Counted from the stretch's first letter, positions 15,811-24,371 are shown. The stretch: DNA of 29,971 nucleotides from Paraliomyxa sp041600735 (GCA_041600735.1 JBFIJN010000041.1:1-29971), one strand, 5' to 3'. Numbers and translations: made by a program. The notes: generated from the letters alone by a model not told the origin.

Positions 15811-16941
15811 CTAGCGCGCCGCGACCGGGGTGAGCACGACCTCGCCGTGGCCCAGGCGAATCGCGGGCATCGTGTTGCCGTTGGCGATCACCCCGAGGAA
15901 CGAGGAACCCCCGCCACCGCCCGCCGCGTAGGCTCCTCCGCCCCCGTAGTACCCGCCACCGCCACCGGAGAAGTGGTAGAGGTCACCCGTCGCGCTGGAG
16001 CCACCCACGCCCTGCGTCCCCGGGGTCCCGTCGCTGCCCGCCGCCCCACCGAGGGCCTGGGTCGCGCCGCCGCCGGGGGTGAAGCCGAGGTTGGAGATTC
16101 CCGGGGCGCCGGACAGGCCCCCGCCTGCCCCGCCCGCGCCCGTATCGGGACAGCCGCAATTGCCACCGCCACCGCCCGCGGCCACGAGCAAGCGATTGCC
16201 GAGCATCCCCGCGCCGATGCGAATGTCGGTGGCTCCACCTCCGCCCGCACCATACTGGCCGCCCGTGCCTCCGCCATTGAAGCCGCCGGGCCCCTCGGTC
16301 ACGCCCTGCCCGCCAACGTTGATGATGAGGGTCACCCCGCCGATGGTGGTGAGCACGCCGGAGACGTAGCCGCCGAGTCCCCCGTCGTCTTGCGGCGGCG
16401 GGTCGCAGCACAGCGAGCCGCCCCCCTGGGCGCCCCAGGCCTCGACCTCGAGCGAGTCGACCCACGCGGGTACGTCGAGCGGCTGCGGTCCCCCGGTATA
16501 GGTGAAGACCACGGTCTCCACCTGGCAGTTGGGGTCACAGAGATCGCCGGGCTCGAGGTTGCCGTCGTCGCAGGTCTCGGTGGCGGGATCGAAGATCCCG
16601 TCGCCACACACCGACTCGGTCCCGCCCTCCGACGAGCTACCCGAGGTCTCGGGATCGACGGGGCTCGTGCTGCCCGTGTCGGGGTCGGGCTCGCCGGTCG
16701 TGGTGCTGGGGTCGGGACCCGCGGTCGTGTCGGCCACCGTGGTGCCGCTCGAGCCCTCGGTCGTGGTCGCGGGAGTGCCCGTGGTCGTCGCGCTGTCGGT
16801 GCCGAGCGGCGGAGCGTCGGTCACATCGAAGCACGCGGGGAGCAACGCGAGCCCGAGCGCACCCGCGAGCGCCGGCGCGGGGACACGCCAGGCTCGACGG
16901 ACGGGGGGAGGCGAACGACGTAGGGAAGGCCCAAGGGACAT
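15811..16941 (-). CDS. Lipoprotein with myxococcal Cys-rich repeat and ALK-like glycine-rich domain
   Basis: A 376-residue surface lipoprotein. The signal peptide ends in LLPAC (Cys37). Residues 41-110 are a Thr/Ser/Asp-rich stalk. One Cys-rich repeat, VCGDGIFDPATETCDDGN to CDPNC (112-139), is of the DUF4215/TIGR02232 type common in myxobacteria. From about 145 comes a glycine-rich domain: strands FTYTGGPQPLDVPAWVDSLEV, EAWGAQGGG and VTLIINVGGQG, with Gly runs such as AAGGGGGNCGC and a final GHGEVVLTP strand. This pattern matches the glycine-rich domain of the ALK/LTK receptor ectodomain and its bacterial relatives (AWGAxGG ... GxGGG). Such domains mediate protein binding or surface adhesion; the ligand here is unknown. 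It has its own possible promoter within 18 bases of the regulator stop. Confidence 0.85.
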   Translation of the reverse strand: MSLGPSLRRSPPPVRRAWRVPAPALAGALGLALLPACFDVTDAPPLGTDSATTTGTPATTTEGSSGTTVADTTAGPDPSTTTGEPDPDTGSTSPVDPETSGSSSEGGTESVCGDGIFDPATETCDDGNLEPGDLCDPNCQVETVVFTYTGGPQPLDVPAWVDSLEVEAWGAQGGGSLCCDPPPQDDGGLGGYVSGVLTTIGGVTLIINVGGQGVTEGPGGFNGGGTGGQYGAGGGGATDIRIGAGMLGNRLLVAAGGGGGNCGCPDTGAGGAGGGLSGAPGISNLGFTPGGGATQALGGAAGSDGTPGTQGVGGSSATGDLYHFSGGGGGYYGGGGAYAAGGGGGSSFLGVIANGNTMPAIRLGHGEVVLTPVAAR

Positions 16942-16947
16942 CCCTCG

Positions 16948-16953
16948 ATGCTA
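16948..16953 (-). promoter_or_regulatory. Candidate -10 box of a leaderless promoter (TAGCAT)
   Basis: Read on the minus strand, TAGCAT-cgaggg-ATG leads directly into the lipoprotein gene at 16941. The box and its six-base spacing are the same as at 13862. It sits in the 18-base gap after the regulator TAA, so the lipoprotein could be transcribed independently of the regulator. A Shine-Dalgarno-like GAGGG overlaps the spacer, which leaves an alternative reading. Confidence 0.45.
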
Positions 16954-16959
16954 GCTCAA

Positions 16960-18336
<1,377 letters not shown>

Positions 18337-18365
18337 TGTTCAGCTCGCCTCTCGGATCGCCACGC

Positions 18366-18371
18366 GTTATA
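18366..18371 (-). promoter_or_regulatory. Candidate -10 box for the NtrC-type regulator
   Basis: On the minus strand TATAAC lies 29 bases before the ATG at 18336. A purine-rich Shine-Dalgarno-like segment (GAGAGGCGAG) falls between them, so this gene appears to have a normal leader, unlike several neighbours. No clear -35. Confidence 0.4.
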
Positions 18372-18499
18372 CAACGGGCCTGGAGCAGCGGGTGGGCCGA
18401 GTGGTGTTCAAGCGGTTCTAGGGGCTGTACTTTGTTGCACGGTCACCCGGTCCGCTCGCGGTGGCCGCCTTCTCCAGCGCTCTCGCATCACCTTTCACG

Positions 18500-19417
18500 A
18501 TGACATCGACTCTCGCGGCCCTCACTACCTTTGCCCTCCACCTGGGGGCCGTCCAGCTCGCCGCAGCGCCAGAGGACCCGGCCGTGCCCGCGGGCGCGGT
18601 CAAGGCGGCGCCGGTGACCACGGGCACCACGGAGCTCGCCGGGCAGGGCAAGTTCGCCGCCGCCGACGTCGCTGCGCGCCACGCCGAGGACGCCACCGAG
18701 CTCGAGGTCTCGGCCGGCGGCGTGCTGGCCACCGGCAACGCCTTTGCCGGCGCTGCGACGGGCCAGGGCCGCTTTCGCCTGCGTCGCGGAATCCACCAGG
18801 TGGGCTCGTTGGTGGCCGCGAACTACGGCCGCGCCGACGTCCCCCTGCTCGACGAGCAGGGCACCGAGATCGGCAGCGAGCGCGACACCACCGTGGCGAA
18901 CGTGCAGGGCATGGCGCGCTACGACGTGTACGTGGCCGAGCGCTGGTCGGTCTTCGCCATGGCGACGGCCCGGCGCGACCGCTTCCAGGGTCTCGATCTT
19001 CGCCTCAATCTCGACCCGGGCGTGGCCTTCCACGTGCTGAGCCGCGCCAGCCACCGCTTGTGGTTCGAGGCCGGCTACGACTTCCAGTACGACATCCGCC
19101 GTGACGAGGCCATCGTCGACGACGCGGGCATGCGCGTGTCGAACAAGACACTCATCAATCATGCCGCGCGACTGTTCGCGGGCTACAACAACTCACTGAG
19201 CGACCGGGTCACGATCGACACCGGACTCGAGTATCTGCAGAGCGTAATCGTGGCCGAGCGCTTTCGCATCAACTGGGTGAATGCGCTGGCGATCCAGCTT
19301 GCCGGCCGCTTCGGCCTGTCGGTCACGTTCACGCTGCGCTACGAGAATCTGCCGCTACCCGACGTGCTCCCGCTCGATACGGTCACCGCCGTATTGCTCA
19401 CCATGCGCTTCCTCTGA
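18500..19417 (+). CDS. DUF481 (YdiY-like) outer-membrane protein
   Basis: A 305-residue predicted beta-barrel. The frame could begin at GTG 18461, but ATG 18500 starts a clean signal peptide (MTSTLAALTTFALHLGAVQLAAA). The mature part alternates short amphipathic strands, as in DUF481: ELEVSAGGVLATGNAFAGAA with the TGN motif that opens this family, then GMARYDVYVAERWSVFAMATARRDRFQGL, GYDFQYDIR, LFAGYNNSLSDRVTIDTGLEYLQS and a final TAVLLTMRFL ending in Phe-Leu, near the C-terminal aromatic position expected for a barrel. Function in this family is not established; some members respond to salt or stress. It is followed 43 bases later by an OmpA-type gene on the same strand. Confidence 0.85.
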   Translation: MTSTLAALTTFALHLGAVQLAAAPEDPAVPAGAVKAAPVTTGTTELAGQGKFAAADVAARHAEDATELEVSAGGVLATGNAFAGAATGQGRFRLRRGIHQVGSLVAANYGRADVPLLDEQGTEIGSERDTTVANVQGMARYDVYVAERWSVFAMATARRDRFQGLDLRLNLDPGVAFHVLSRASHRLWFEAGYDFQYDIRRDEAIVDDAGMRVSNKTLINHAARLFAGYNNSLSDRVTIDTGLEYLQSVIVAERFRINWVNALAIQLAGRFGLSVTFTLRYENLPLPDVLPLDTVTAVLLTMRFL

Positions 19418-19446
19418 AGGCCGCCACCTCGACCTCGGCCTCGCGT

Positions 19447-19452
19447 TAGACT
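19447..19452 (+). promoter_or_regulatory. Candidate -10 box (TAGACT) before the first OmpA gene
   Basis: TAGACT is separated by eight bases from the ATG at 19461 and there is no Shine-Dalgarno sequence, as at 13862 and 16948. It would give the OmpA gene its own nearly leaderless transcript. Confidence 0.45.
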
Positions 19453-19460
19453 GGGGCCGC

Positions 19461-20918
19461 ATGCCACGCGCCCTGCTCACCACCACCGCCGTGCTGCTGC
19501 TCGGCTCCGCGCCGGCTCTCGCGGCCGAGCCCAAGGCTCAGATCGCCACCGACGGAGCCGAGGCCGAGCCACGCGCCAAGCTGAGCGCGCGCAAGGATCG
19601 CCCGTGGATCCGTCGCTGGGCCCCCGAGAGCAACACCGCCGAGCTGGGTCTCTATGGCGGTGTGCTGCTGCCCTCGCGACGCGTGGAGCTGTTCGAGGCC
19701 GACCTCACCCTCCCCGACCAGGGCTACCGGCCGTTTGCGCCGGTCGCTCCGGACTTCGGGCTGCGCCTCGGGTACTTCCCCGTGCGGTGGTTTGGCGTGG
19801 AGGGCGAGGGCGGAGCGATGCCCGCGCAGACCGAGGCCAGCGGCAGCGCGCTGCTGTGGACGGCTCGTGCGGCCCTGGTCGGCCAGCTCGGGCTGTGGAC
19901 CGTGACACCGTTCGTGCTGGTCGGCGGCGGGATCATCGGAGTGTCGAGCGATCGCAGCGTGGTGGGCAACGACGTCGACGTTGCGCTGCACGTGGGCGGC
20001 GGAGCCAAGCTCCACCTGAGTCGTAACACGCACCTGCGGCTCGACGTTCGTGACGTGGTGACGGCCCGCCGTGGCTACAATGCGGGCGTCAGCAACAGCC
20101 CGGAGATCCTGCTCGGCGTGGGCGTAACGCTCGGCCGGCTGCGCGATCGATCGGCGCCACCTCCCGCACCCGACCGCGACGCGGACGGAATCCCCGATGC
20201 CGACGACCGCTGCGCCGAGGTCCCGGGCGTGCGCGAGTACCAGGGCTGCCCGGTCCCCGACACCGACGACGACTCGATCCTCGACCCCAACGACGAGTGC
20301 GTCGACGTCCCGGGCGTGCGCGAGTACCAGGGCTGCCCGATCCCCGACTCCGACGACGACACGATCCTCGACCCCGACGACGAGTGCGTCGACGAGCCCG
20401 GCGTGCGCGAGTACCAGGGCTGCCCGATCCCCGACTCCGACAACGACGGGATCCTCGACCCCGACGACCAGTGCGTCGACGAGCCCGAGACCCCCAACGG
20501 ATTCCAAGACGCCGACGGCTGCCCCGACGAGATCCCCGAAGAGGTCACGCGCTTCACCGGAGTGATCGAGGGAATCTACTTCGACACCAACAAGGCCACG
20601 ATCCGCACCAAGAGCCTGCCGGTGCTCCGCAAGGCGCTCGAGGTGCTGCGCAAGCACGAGTCGGTGCACGTGCAGATCACGGGTCACACCGACGACTCGG
20701 GCTCGACCGAGCACAACCTCGAGCTGTCGCGAGCCCGCGCCGACGCCGTGAAGCAGTTCCTCGTGGGCGAGGGCATCGCCGACGGTCGCATCGTGACGCG
20801 GGGTGCGGGGCCCAGCGAGCCGATCGCCAGCAACAAGTCGAAGAAGGGGCGCGCCAAGAACCGGCGCATCGAGTTCGAGCTGCTCACGGCAGCCTCGGCA
20901 ACGCCGTCCACGCATTGA
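19461..20918 (+). CDS. OmpA-family outer-membrane protein with thrombospondin type 3 repeats (first paralog)
   Basis: A 485-residue exported protein. After the signal peptide (MPRALLTTTAVLLLGSAPALAA), residues about 45-230 form an eight-strand-type barrel (TAELGLYGGVLLPSRRVELF, FGLRLGYFPVRWFGVEGEGG, PFVLVGGGIIGV). Residues about 239-360 carry acidic TSP3-like calcium-binding repeats (DRDADGIPDADDRC, then three near-identical 29-residue units). The C-terminal OmpA domain (about 370-474) has the peptidoglycan-binding features GHTDDSG, LELSRARADAVKQFL and NRRIEFEL. It should tether the outer membrane to the wall. The frame is open upstream to 19281, inside the DUF481 gene, but the signal peptide sets the start at 19461. 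Its paralog lies convergently at 21354-22877. Confidence 0.93.
   Translation: MPRALLTTTAVLLLGSAPALAAEPKAQIATDGAEAEPRAKLSARKDRPWIRRWAPESNTAELGLYGGVLLPSRRVELFEADLTLPDQGYRPFAPVAPDFGLRLGYFPVRWFGVEGEGGAMPAQTEASGSALLWTARAALVGQLGLWTVTPFVLVGGGIIGVSSDRSVVGNDVDVALHVGGGAKLHLSRNTHLRLDVRDVVTARRGYNAGVSNSPEILLGVGVTLGRLRDRSAPPPAPDRDADGIPDADDRCAEVPGVREYQGCPVPDTDDDSILDPNDECVDVPGVREYQGCPIPDSDDDTILDPDDECVDEPGVREYQGCPIPDSDNDGILDPDDQCVDEPETPNGFQDADGCPDEIPEEVTRFTGVIEGIYFDTNKATIRTKSLPVLRKALEVLRKHESVHVQITGHTDDSGSTEHNLELSRARADAVKQFLVGEGIADGRIVTRGAGPSEPIASNKSKKGRAKNRRIEFELLTAASATPSTH
20211..20471. repeat. Three tandem 87-bp repeats encoding TSP3 units
   Basis: Units 20211-20297, 20298-20384 and 20385-20471, each beginning with a Cys codon and encoding PGVREYQGCP..D..DD.ILDP.DE. 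Units share long identical stretches, including synonymous positions, which points to recent duplication. The paralog at 21354-22877 lacks this GVREYQGC unit. Confidence 0.85.
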
Positions 20919-21169
20919 TAGGTTCGATATCGGGTTCACCATGAATCGGCTGAATCGAAACGAACAATACGAGCATAAACGTCTACATGAGCTGCCTTCC
21001 TGGTATTGAAGGTCGGATAGAGCGATGTTTACGCTTGCAAGCCGACAGAAAGACCAGCACGATCCACGAATCGGGCCATGCCTGGCGGTGCGTCTCAGAC
21101 GCCGCCTCACGCGCGCTCCCCCCCCTCGAGCGCGCTGGCCGCAGATGCCACGAGTCACGGATTACAGCG

Positions 21170-21220
21170 CGACCGTGGTCACCGTTCGGGTCCAATTTGG
21201 GGGCGACCCGGGCGGTGACC
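21170..21220 (+). ncRNA. Structured RNA element, copy 1 (16-bp hairpin, 12-base loop)
   Basis: Bases 21177-21192 (starting GGTCACCG) pair without a bulge with 21205-21220 (ending GGTGACC), using two U-G wobbles. The loop 21193-21204 is CAATTTGGGGGC. The T-rich CTCTTTA follows at once, as in an intrinsic terminator read on the plus strand. It is 258 bases after the OmpA stop. Comparison with copy 2 shows that stem changes keep pairing while the loop is unchanged. Confidence 0.65.
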
Positions 21221-21253
21221 CTCTTTACCTGATAATCCACCCCAGACTTATTG

Positions 21254-21304
21254 CGACCGAGGTCGCCGCTCGGGCCCAATTTGGGGGCGGTCCGGGCGGC
21301 GGCC
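21254..21304 (+). ncRNA. Structured RNA element, copy 2
   Basis: Bases 21261-21276 (starting GGTCGCCG) pair with 21289-21304 (ending GGCGGCC), forming the same 16-bp stem and the identical loop CAATTTGGGGGC (21277-21288). GCTTTTTG follows, a better T-tract than after copy 1. Eight of 51 bases differ from copy 1; seven are in the stem and all seven are compatible with pairing as plus-strand RNA. The last bases overlap the start of a small hairpin at 21302-21318. Confidence 0.65.
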
Positions 21305-21318
21305 GCTTTTTGAGCGGC
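21302..21318. terminator. Small hairpin, possible terminator for the convergent OmpA genes
   Basis: GCCGCT-ttttg-AGCGGC, with six-base perfect arms, lies 35 bases after the stop of the minus-strand OmpA gene. It shares its first three bases with the end of the copy 2 stem, so the two structures compete at that point. Confidence 0.4.
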
Positions 21319-21353
21319 GCATATTTGGCGCTTGCGAGCTGCGCGACCGCCCG

Positions 21354-22877
21354 CTAGCGCACCTTGAACTCGATGCGCCGGTTCTTCGAGCGACCCTTCT
21401 TCGACTTGTTGTCGGCGATCGGCTCGCCGGGCCCTGCACCCCGCGTGGCGATGCGGCCCTCTTCGATGCCTTCGTCGACGAGGAACTGCTTGACGGCATC
21501 GGCGCGCTCTTGCGAGAGCTTCACGTTGTCGCTCTCCGAGCCCACGCTGTCGGTATGACCGCTGATCTCGATGCGCAGCTGCGGGTACTTCTTGAGCAGG
21601 TCCGCGACCTTGCCCAGCTTGGGCCGCGAGGCCTTGCGGATCGTGGACTTGCCGGTGTCGAAGTAGATCCCCTCGATCACGCCCTCGAACTGCTTGACCT
21701 CGTCGGGTAGCTCGTCGGGACAACCATCGGTGTCTTCGATGCCGTTGTAGTTCTCGGGCTCGTTCACACAGCGATCGTTGTCGTCGAGGATCCCGTCGCC
21801 GTCCTTGTCGGGGATCGGGCAGCCATCGGGGCCGTCGCCCCACTCCTTTGGACACTTGTCGCGGCTGTCGCGGATCCCGTCCTTGTCGCTGTCGCGATCG
21901 AGGGGACAGCCGTTCTCGCCCTCGCCATACTCGTCGGGACACTCGTCGTAGTAGTCGGCGATGGTGTCGTTGTCGCGATCGGAGCGCTCGCCGCGATACT
22001 TGGCGCTCAGGAACTTGGTGAGCCGCAGCGTGACCTCGGCCCCGAACAACACCTCGCCGTGGTGCGCTCGGTTGCCGTCGATGCTCGACCCGGTGACGAT
22101 GTGACGGCCGTCGATCCGCACGGCGATCCACTCGTTCACGAAGAACTTGACCCCCGGCCCCCAGTGGAACGCGCCGTCACCTCCGTTGAGGATGGCGTTG
22201 GCCCGCGAGCGCAGACCCAGCAGGCCTCCGCCCAGCGCGAGCGTTGGGGTGAGCCGGTAGGGCAGCGCGCCGACCACGTGCCCACGCACGGCATAGAACC
22301 CCGCCTTGAGGTCGGCGTTGCTGGGCGGCACGCGGCCGATGGTGGGCATGCCGCTCGCCTCGAAGCCCACGCCGACATAGGGGATGGGCATGTACTCGAG
22401 GCGAAAGCCGAGATCGAACGAGGTGCGCTTGGTGAACGGCTGCGGGCCCAGCGAGCGATCGAAGAACCCGTGGTTGTTCGCGCGCACGAAGGCACCCAAG
22501 TAGCCCCCCACGTCGAGCATGTGGTTGGTGGGCCCGTAGCGGCGAAAGAACGGGCGGTCGTCCTTCTGCTTGGGCTCCTTGGGCTTCTTCGCCTTCTTCT
22601 CCTTCTTGCCCGAGGCCTTGCCCGAAGCATCGGCGCCCCCGCCCAGGCTGACCGAGGCGCGGCCCGAGGCGCTGGGGGCCTGCTCCTCTTCCTCGTCGGC
22701 GAGCTCGTCGTCGGGGGACTCCTCTTCGCTGGCCGTGTCCTCTTCGTCGTCGAACGACAGCTCGTCGTCGGGCGCAGCGACGGCCGCGCCGGGCACCGCG
22801 AGCACGCACAGACCAGTCAGCGCCAGAGCCAGCGCGGCGTAGGATGGATCGGACTCGATTCGTCGCAGGTACGCCAT
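21354..22877 (-). CDS. OmpA-family outer-membrane protein with thrombospondin type 3 repeats (second paralog)
   Basis: A 507-residue paralog of the 19461-20918 protein. The signal peptide runs to about residue 35 (ALALTGLCVLAVPGAAVAA). An Asp/Glu-rich then Lys-rich segment (about 36-107) precedes the shared motif RPFFRRYGPTNHMLDVGGYLGAF (here in part: FFRRYGPTNHMLDVGGYLG; paralog: PWIRRWAPESNTAELGLYGG). The barrel follows to about 290, then TSP3-like calcium-binding repeats (DRDNDTIADYYDECPDE, DSDKDGIRDSRDKCPKE, DKDGDGILDDNDRCVNEP), then the OmpA domain from about 395 (IEGIYFDTGKSTI, GHTDSVGS, NRRIEFKVR). A Shine-Dalgarno-like TTGGAG precedes the ATG. The two C-terminal domains are nearly identical, including TRGAGP.EPIA.NKSKKGR.KNRRIEF. 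Confidence 0.93.
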   Translation of the reverse strand: MAYLRRIESDPSYAALALALTGLCVLAVPGAAVAAPDDELSFDDEEDTASEEESPDDELADEEEEQAPSASGRASVSLGGGADASGKASGKKEKKAKKPKEPKQKDDRPFFRRYGPTNHMLDVGGYLGAFVRANNHGFFDRSLGPQPFTKRTSFDLGFRLEYMPIPYVGVGFEASGMPTIGRVPPSNADLKAGFYAVRGHVVGALPYRLTPTLALGGGLLGLRSRANAILNGGDGAFHWGPGVKFFVNEWIAVRIDGRHIVTGSSIDGNRAHHGEVLFGAEVTLRLTKFLSAKYRGERSDRDNDTIADYYDECPDEYGEGENGCPLDRDSDKDGIRDSRDKCPKEWGDGPDGCPIPDKDGDGILDDNDRCVNEPENYNGIEDTDGCPDELPDEVKQFEGVIEGIYFDTGKSTIRKASRPKLGKVADLLKKYPQLRIEISGHTDSVGSESDNVKLSQERADAVKQFLVDEGIEEGRIATRGAGPGEPIADNKSKKGRSKNRRIEFKVR

Positions 22878-22891
22878 GGGGCTCCAAGGGG

Positions 22892-22916
22892 CTGCGTAGG
22901 TGTCACGAACACGCAG
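22892..22916. promoter_or_regulatory. Inverted repeat in the OmpA leader, candidate operator
   Basis: CTGCGT (22892-22897) and ACGCAG (22911-22916) form perfect arms around 13 bases that contain a second nested pair, GTGT/ACAC. It sits 15 bases upstream of the second OmpA ATG, between divergent genes, so it could be an operator or a leader hairpin. The rest of 22878-23009 shows no gene. Confidence 0.35.
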
Positions 22917-22998
22917 AGGGGCGATACCTACATCGTCACGCTACACGGCCCGCGGCGCAGCGGTCAATTCCTCGTGGTTCTCGCCGGGCGTTGGCTCG

Positions 22999-23004
22999 TA
23001 TCCT
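22999..23004 (+). promoter_or_regulatory. Candidate -10 box (TATCCT)
   Basis: TATCCT ends five bases before the GTG at 23010 and eleven before a second in-frame GTG at 23016. No Shine-Dalgarno is present, another instance of the short-leader pattern. Confidence 0.35.
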
Positions 23005-23009
23005 CTCGC

Positions 23010-23483
23010 GTGCCCGTGGCCCCGCCCAGCCGAGCCCGCGTCTACGGCCTGCTGGGGCTCGTGGCCGCATCGACTCCGCTGGCCCTGCTGGTGGAATCGG
23101 CGCTGCGGCGGCTGATGATGCCCGAGGGCTTCGAGGCCGTCCGGGCGTGGCTCTCCCCCACCCTCACCCCATGGGCGTGGGCCATGGTGCCCGCAACCCT
23201 CGTGACCACGGGGCTGGGCTGGTGGCTGTTCGGGGTTCTGAAGCGGCGGGAGCTGCGACTTCGTCGACCCGAAGCCTCGAGCGCCGAGGCCCAAGCCGAG
23301 GCCCAAGCCAAGGCCCAAGCCAAAGCCGAGTTCGAAGCGCTCATGCTCGCCAGCTCCGCCCCCCAGGTGCCCGCCGTGGCCGCGACGATCCTCTACATGG
23401 CGGGCGCCCAGGGGCTGCCGGTCGCCATCACCATGGGCGCGGCGACGCTCGGCGTATTGTCGCTGGGCGCGGCGAAGCGCTGA
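23010..23483 (+). CDS. Small membrane protein with Ala/Gln/Lys repeat
   Basis: A 157-residue protein with no family I recognise. GTG 23010 is chosen because the frame upstream of it is antisense to the OmpA gene; GTG 23016 is equally possible. Hydrophobic segments lie at about 11-26 (VYGLLGLVAASTPLALLV), 50-68 (WAWAMVPATLVTTGLGWWLF) and near the C-terminus (VPAVAATILYMAGAQGLPVAITMGA). Between them is a charged, probably coiled stretch with AEAQ/AKAQ repeats (EAQAEAQAKAQAKAEFEAL), encoded by a GCCCAAGCC-type repeat. It is followed five bases after its stop by the macrodomain gene, so the two are likely co-transcribed. Confidence 0.6.
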   Translation: MPVAPPSRARVYGLLGLVAASTPLALLVESALRRLMMPEGFEAVRAWLSPTLTPWAWAMVPATLVTTGLGWWLFGVLKRRELRLRRPEASSAEAQAEAQAKAQAKAEFEALMLASSAPQVPAVAATILYMAGAQGLPVAITMGAATLGVLSLGAAKR

Positions 23484-23488
23484 CCACC

Positions 23489-24370
23489 ATGGCGGGCCGA
23501 ACCATCCTCGACGAGCGGGCCTACGCCGGGACGCGCTACGACGATCCGATCCTCGCCCGACGTCGCGCCGTGCTGCGCGAGACCGTGGCGCGGCTCGCCT
23601 CCCGCGGACGCGACCACCTCCACCAGCTCGCCGCCGACAATCTCGCGCGATGGGCTCGCGAGCGCGGGCCGCAGACGGGCTCGCTGCTCCCGCGCGTGCG
23701 GGTGGTGGCCGAGGACTGGGGCGTCGCGACCGCGCGGGTCACCCGCGAGACCGGGGTCTGTTTTGCCGTGCTCAACATGGCCAACGCCTTCGTTCCTGGG
23801 GGCGCCTATGTCGAGGGCACCGCCGCCCAAGAGGAGAACCTGTTCCGGCGAAGCGACTGTCACGAGGCCATCGACGACGACGAGCTCGACCGCTGGACGG
23901 AGCGCTACCGTCCCGAGATGACGGCGCGGCTGAGCGCCGCCGAGGGGCTCGTGTATCTCGACACCCAGACCCCGCGGGTGTGCCTGCGCGGGCCCGAGGA
24001 CCTCGACCGGGCCGACCTCGGCTACCCGTGGCTCGACGACGACGAGGTGTTTCCGTTCTTCGAGCTGCGCGCTGCGGCCGAGGATCTACGCGGCGGCAAG
24101 TGGTTCGACGAGGCCGAGATGGCGCGGCGCATCCGAGCGCAGCTGCACACGCTGCGGCAGGCCGGCGTGCGCCACGTGGTGCTGAGCGCGTTCGGGTGCG
24201 GGGCGTTCCGCAACCCCGCCGATCGCGTCGCGGCGCTCTACCGCGAGCTGCTCGACGGCGAGGCCTGGGGCCTGCAGGAGGTCGTGTTCGCGATCTTCGC
24301 CCCCGGCTACGGGCCCGACAACTACTCGCCGTTTGCGGAAGCCCTGCGCCGGAGCGCCTCGCGCTGGTGA
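23489..24370 (+). CDS. Bacterial-type poly(ADP-ribose) glycohydrolase-like macrodomain protein (TIGR02452/DUF2263)
   Basis: A 293-residue cytosolic protein. Conserved pieces are VLNMANAFVPGGAYVEGTAAQEENLFRRSDC (given in two parts: LNMANAFVPGGAYVEG, 95-110, and TAAQEENLFRRSDC, 111-124) and HVVLSAFGCGAFRNPADRVAALY near 220. These match the microbial PARG family, whose signature is GGG-x(6-8)-QEE with the second Glu catalytic. Here the third Gly is Ala (GGA) and the spacing to QEE is kept, with Glu115 and Glu116 present. The family removes ADP-ribose from modified targets. The N-terminal helix region is also typical. ATG 23489 follows the previous stop by five bases. Confidence 0.88.
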   Translation: MAGRTILDERAYAGTRYDDPILARRRAVLRETVARLASRGRDHLHQLAADNLARWARERGPQTGSLLPRVRVVAEDWGVATARVTRETGVCFAVLNMANAFVPGGAYVEGTAAQEENLFRRSDCHEAIDDDELDRWTERYRPEMTARLSAAEGLVYLDTQTPRVCLRGPEDLDRADLGYPWLDDDEVFPFFELRAAAEDLRGGKWFDEAEMARRIRAQLHTLRQAGVRHVVLSAFGCGAFRNPADRVAALYRELLDGEAWGLQEVVFAIFAPGYGPDNYSPFAEALRRSASRW

Positions 24371-24371
24371 G

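Larger units (their letters stand above)
20919..21353. other. 435-bp region between convergent OmpA genes
   Basis: No supported gene; short open frames here have no codon pattern or start signal. The first 150 bases are clearly more A+T-rich than the surrounding DNA. The second half contains two copies of a 51-base hairpin element (21170-21220 and 21254-21304) and a further small hairpin (21302-21318). The region may carry a long 3' untranslated region of the first OmpA gene or a separate small RNA. Confidence 0.6.

Noticed and set aside
18416..18441. Sigma-54-like promoter before the DUF481 gene, which would fit the adjacent NtrC-type regulator
   Set aside because: TTGCAC supplies a -12-like element, but the nearest GG is 14 rather than 12 bases upstream, which sigma-54 promoters do not tolerate.
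20919..20960. A tRNA-like GGTTCGA sequence after the first OmpA gene
   Set aside because: No acceptor or anticodon stem can be drawn around it, so it is not a tRNA.
20987..21232. Possible 81-codon gene between the OmpA genes
   Set aside because: No ribosome binding site, no recognisable motif, and it runs through the first copy of the hairpin element whose changes follow RNA pairing rather than codons.
22059..23009. Upstream extension of the 23010-23483 gene
   Set aside because: The frame is open but antisense to the OmpA gene and then crosses the intergenic region; it has no membrane-protein character before 23010.
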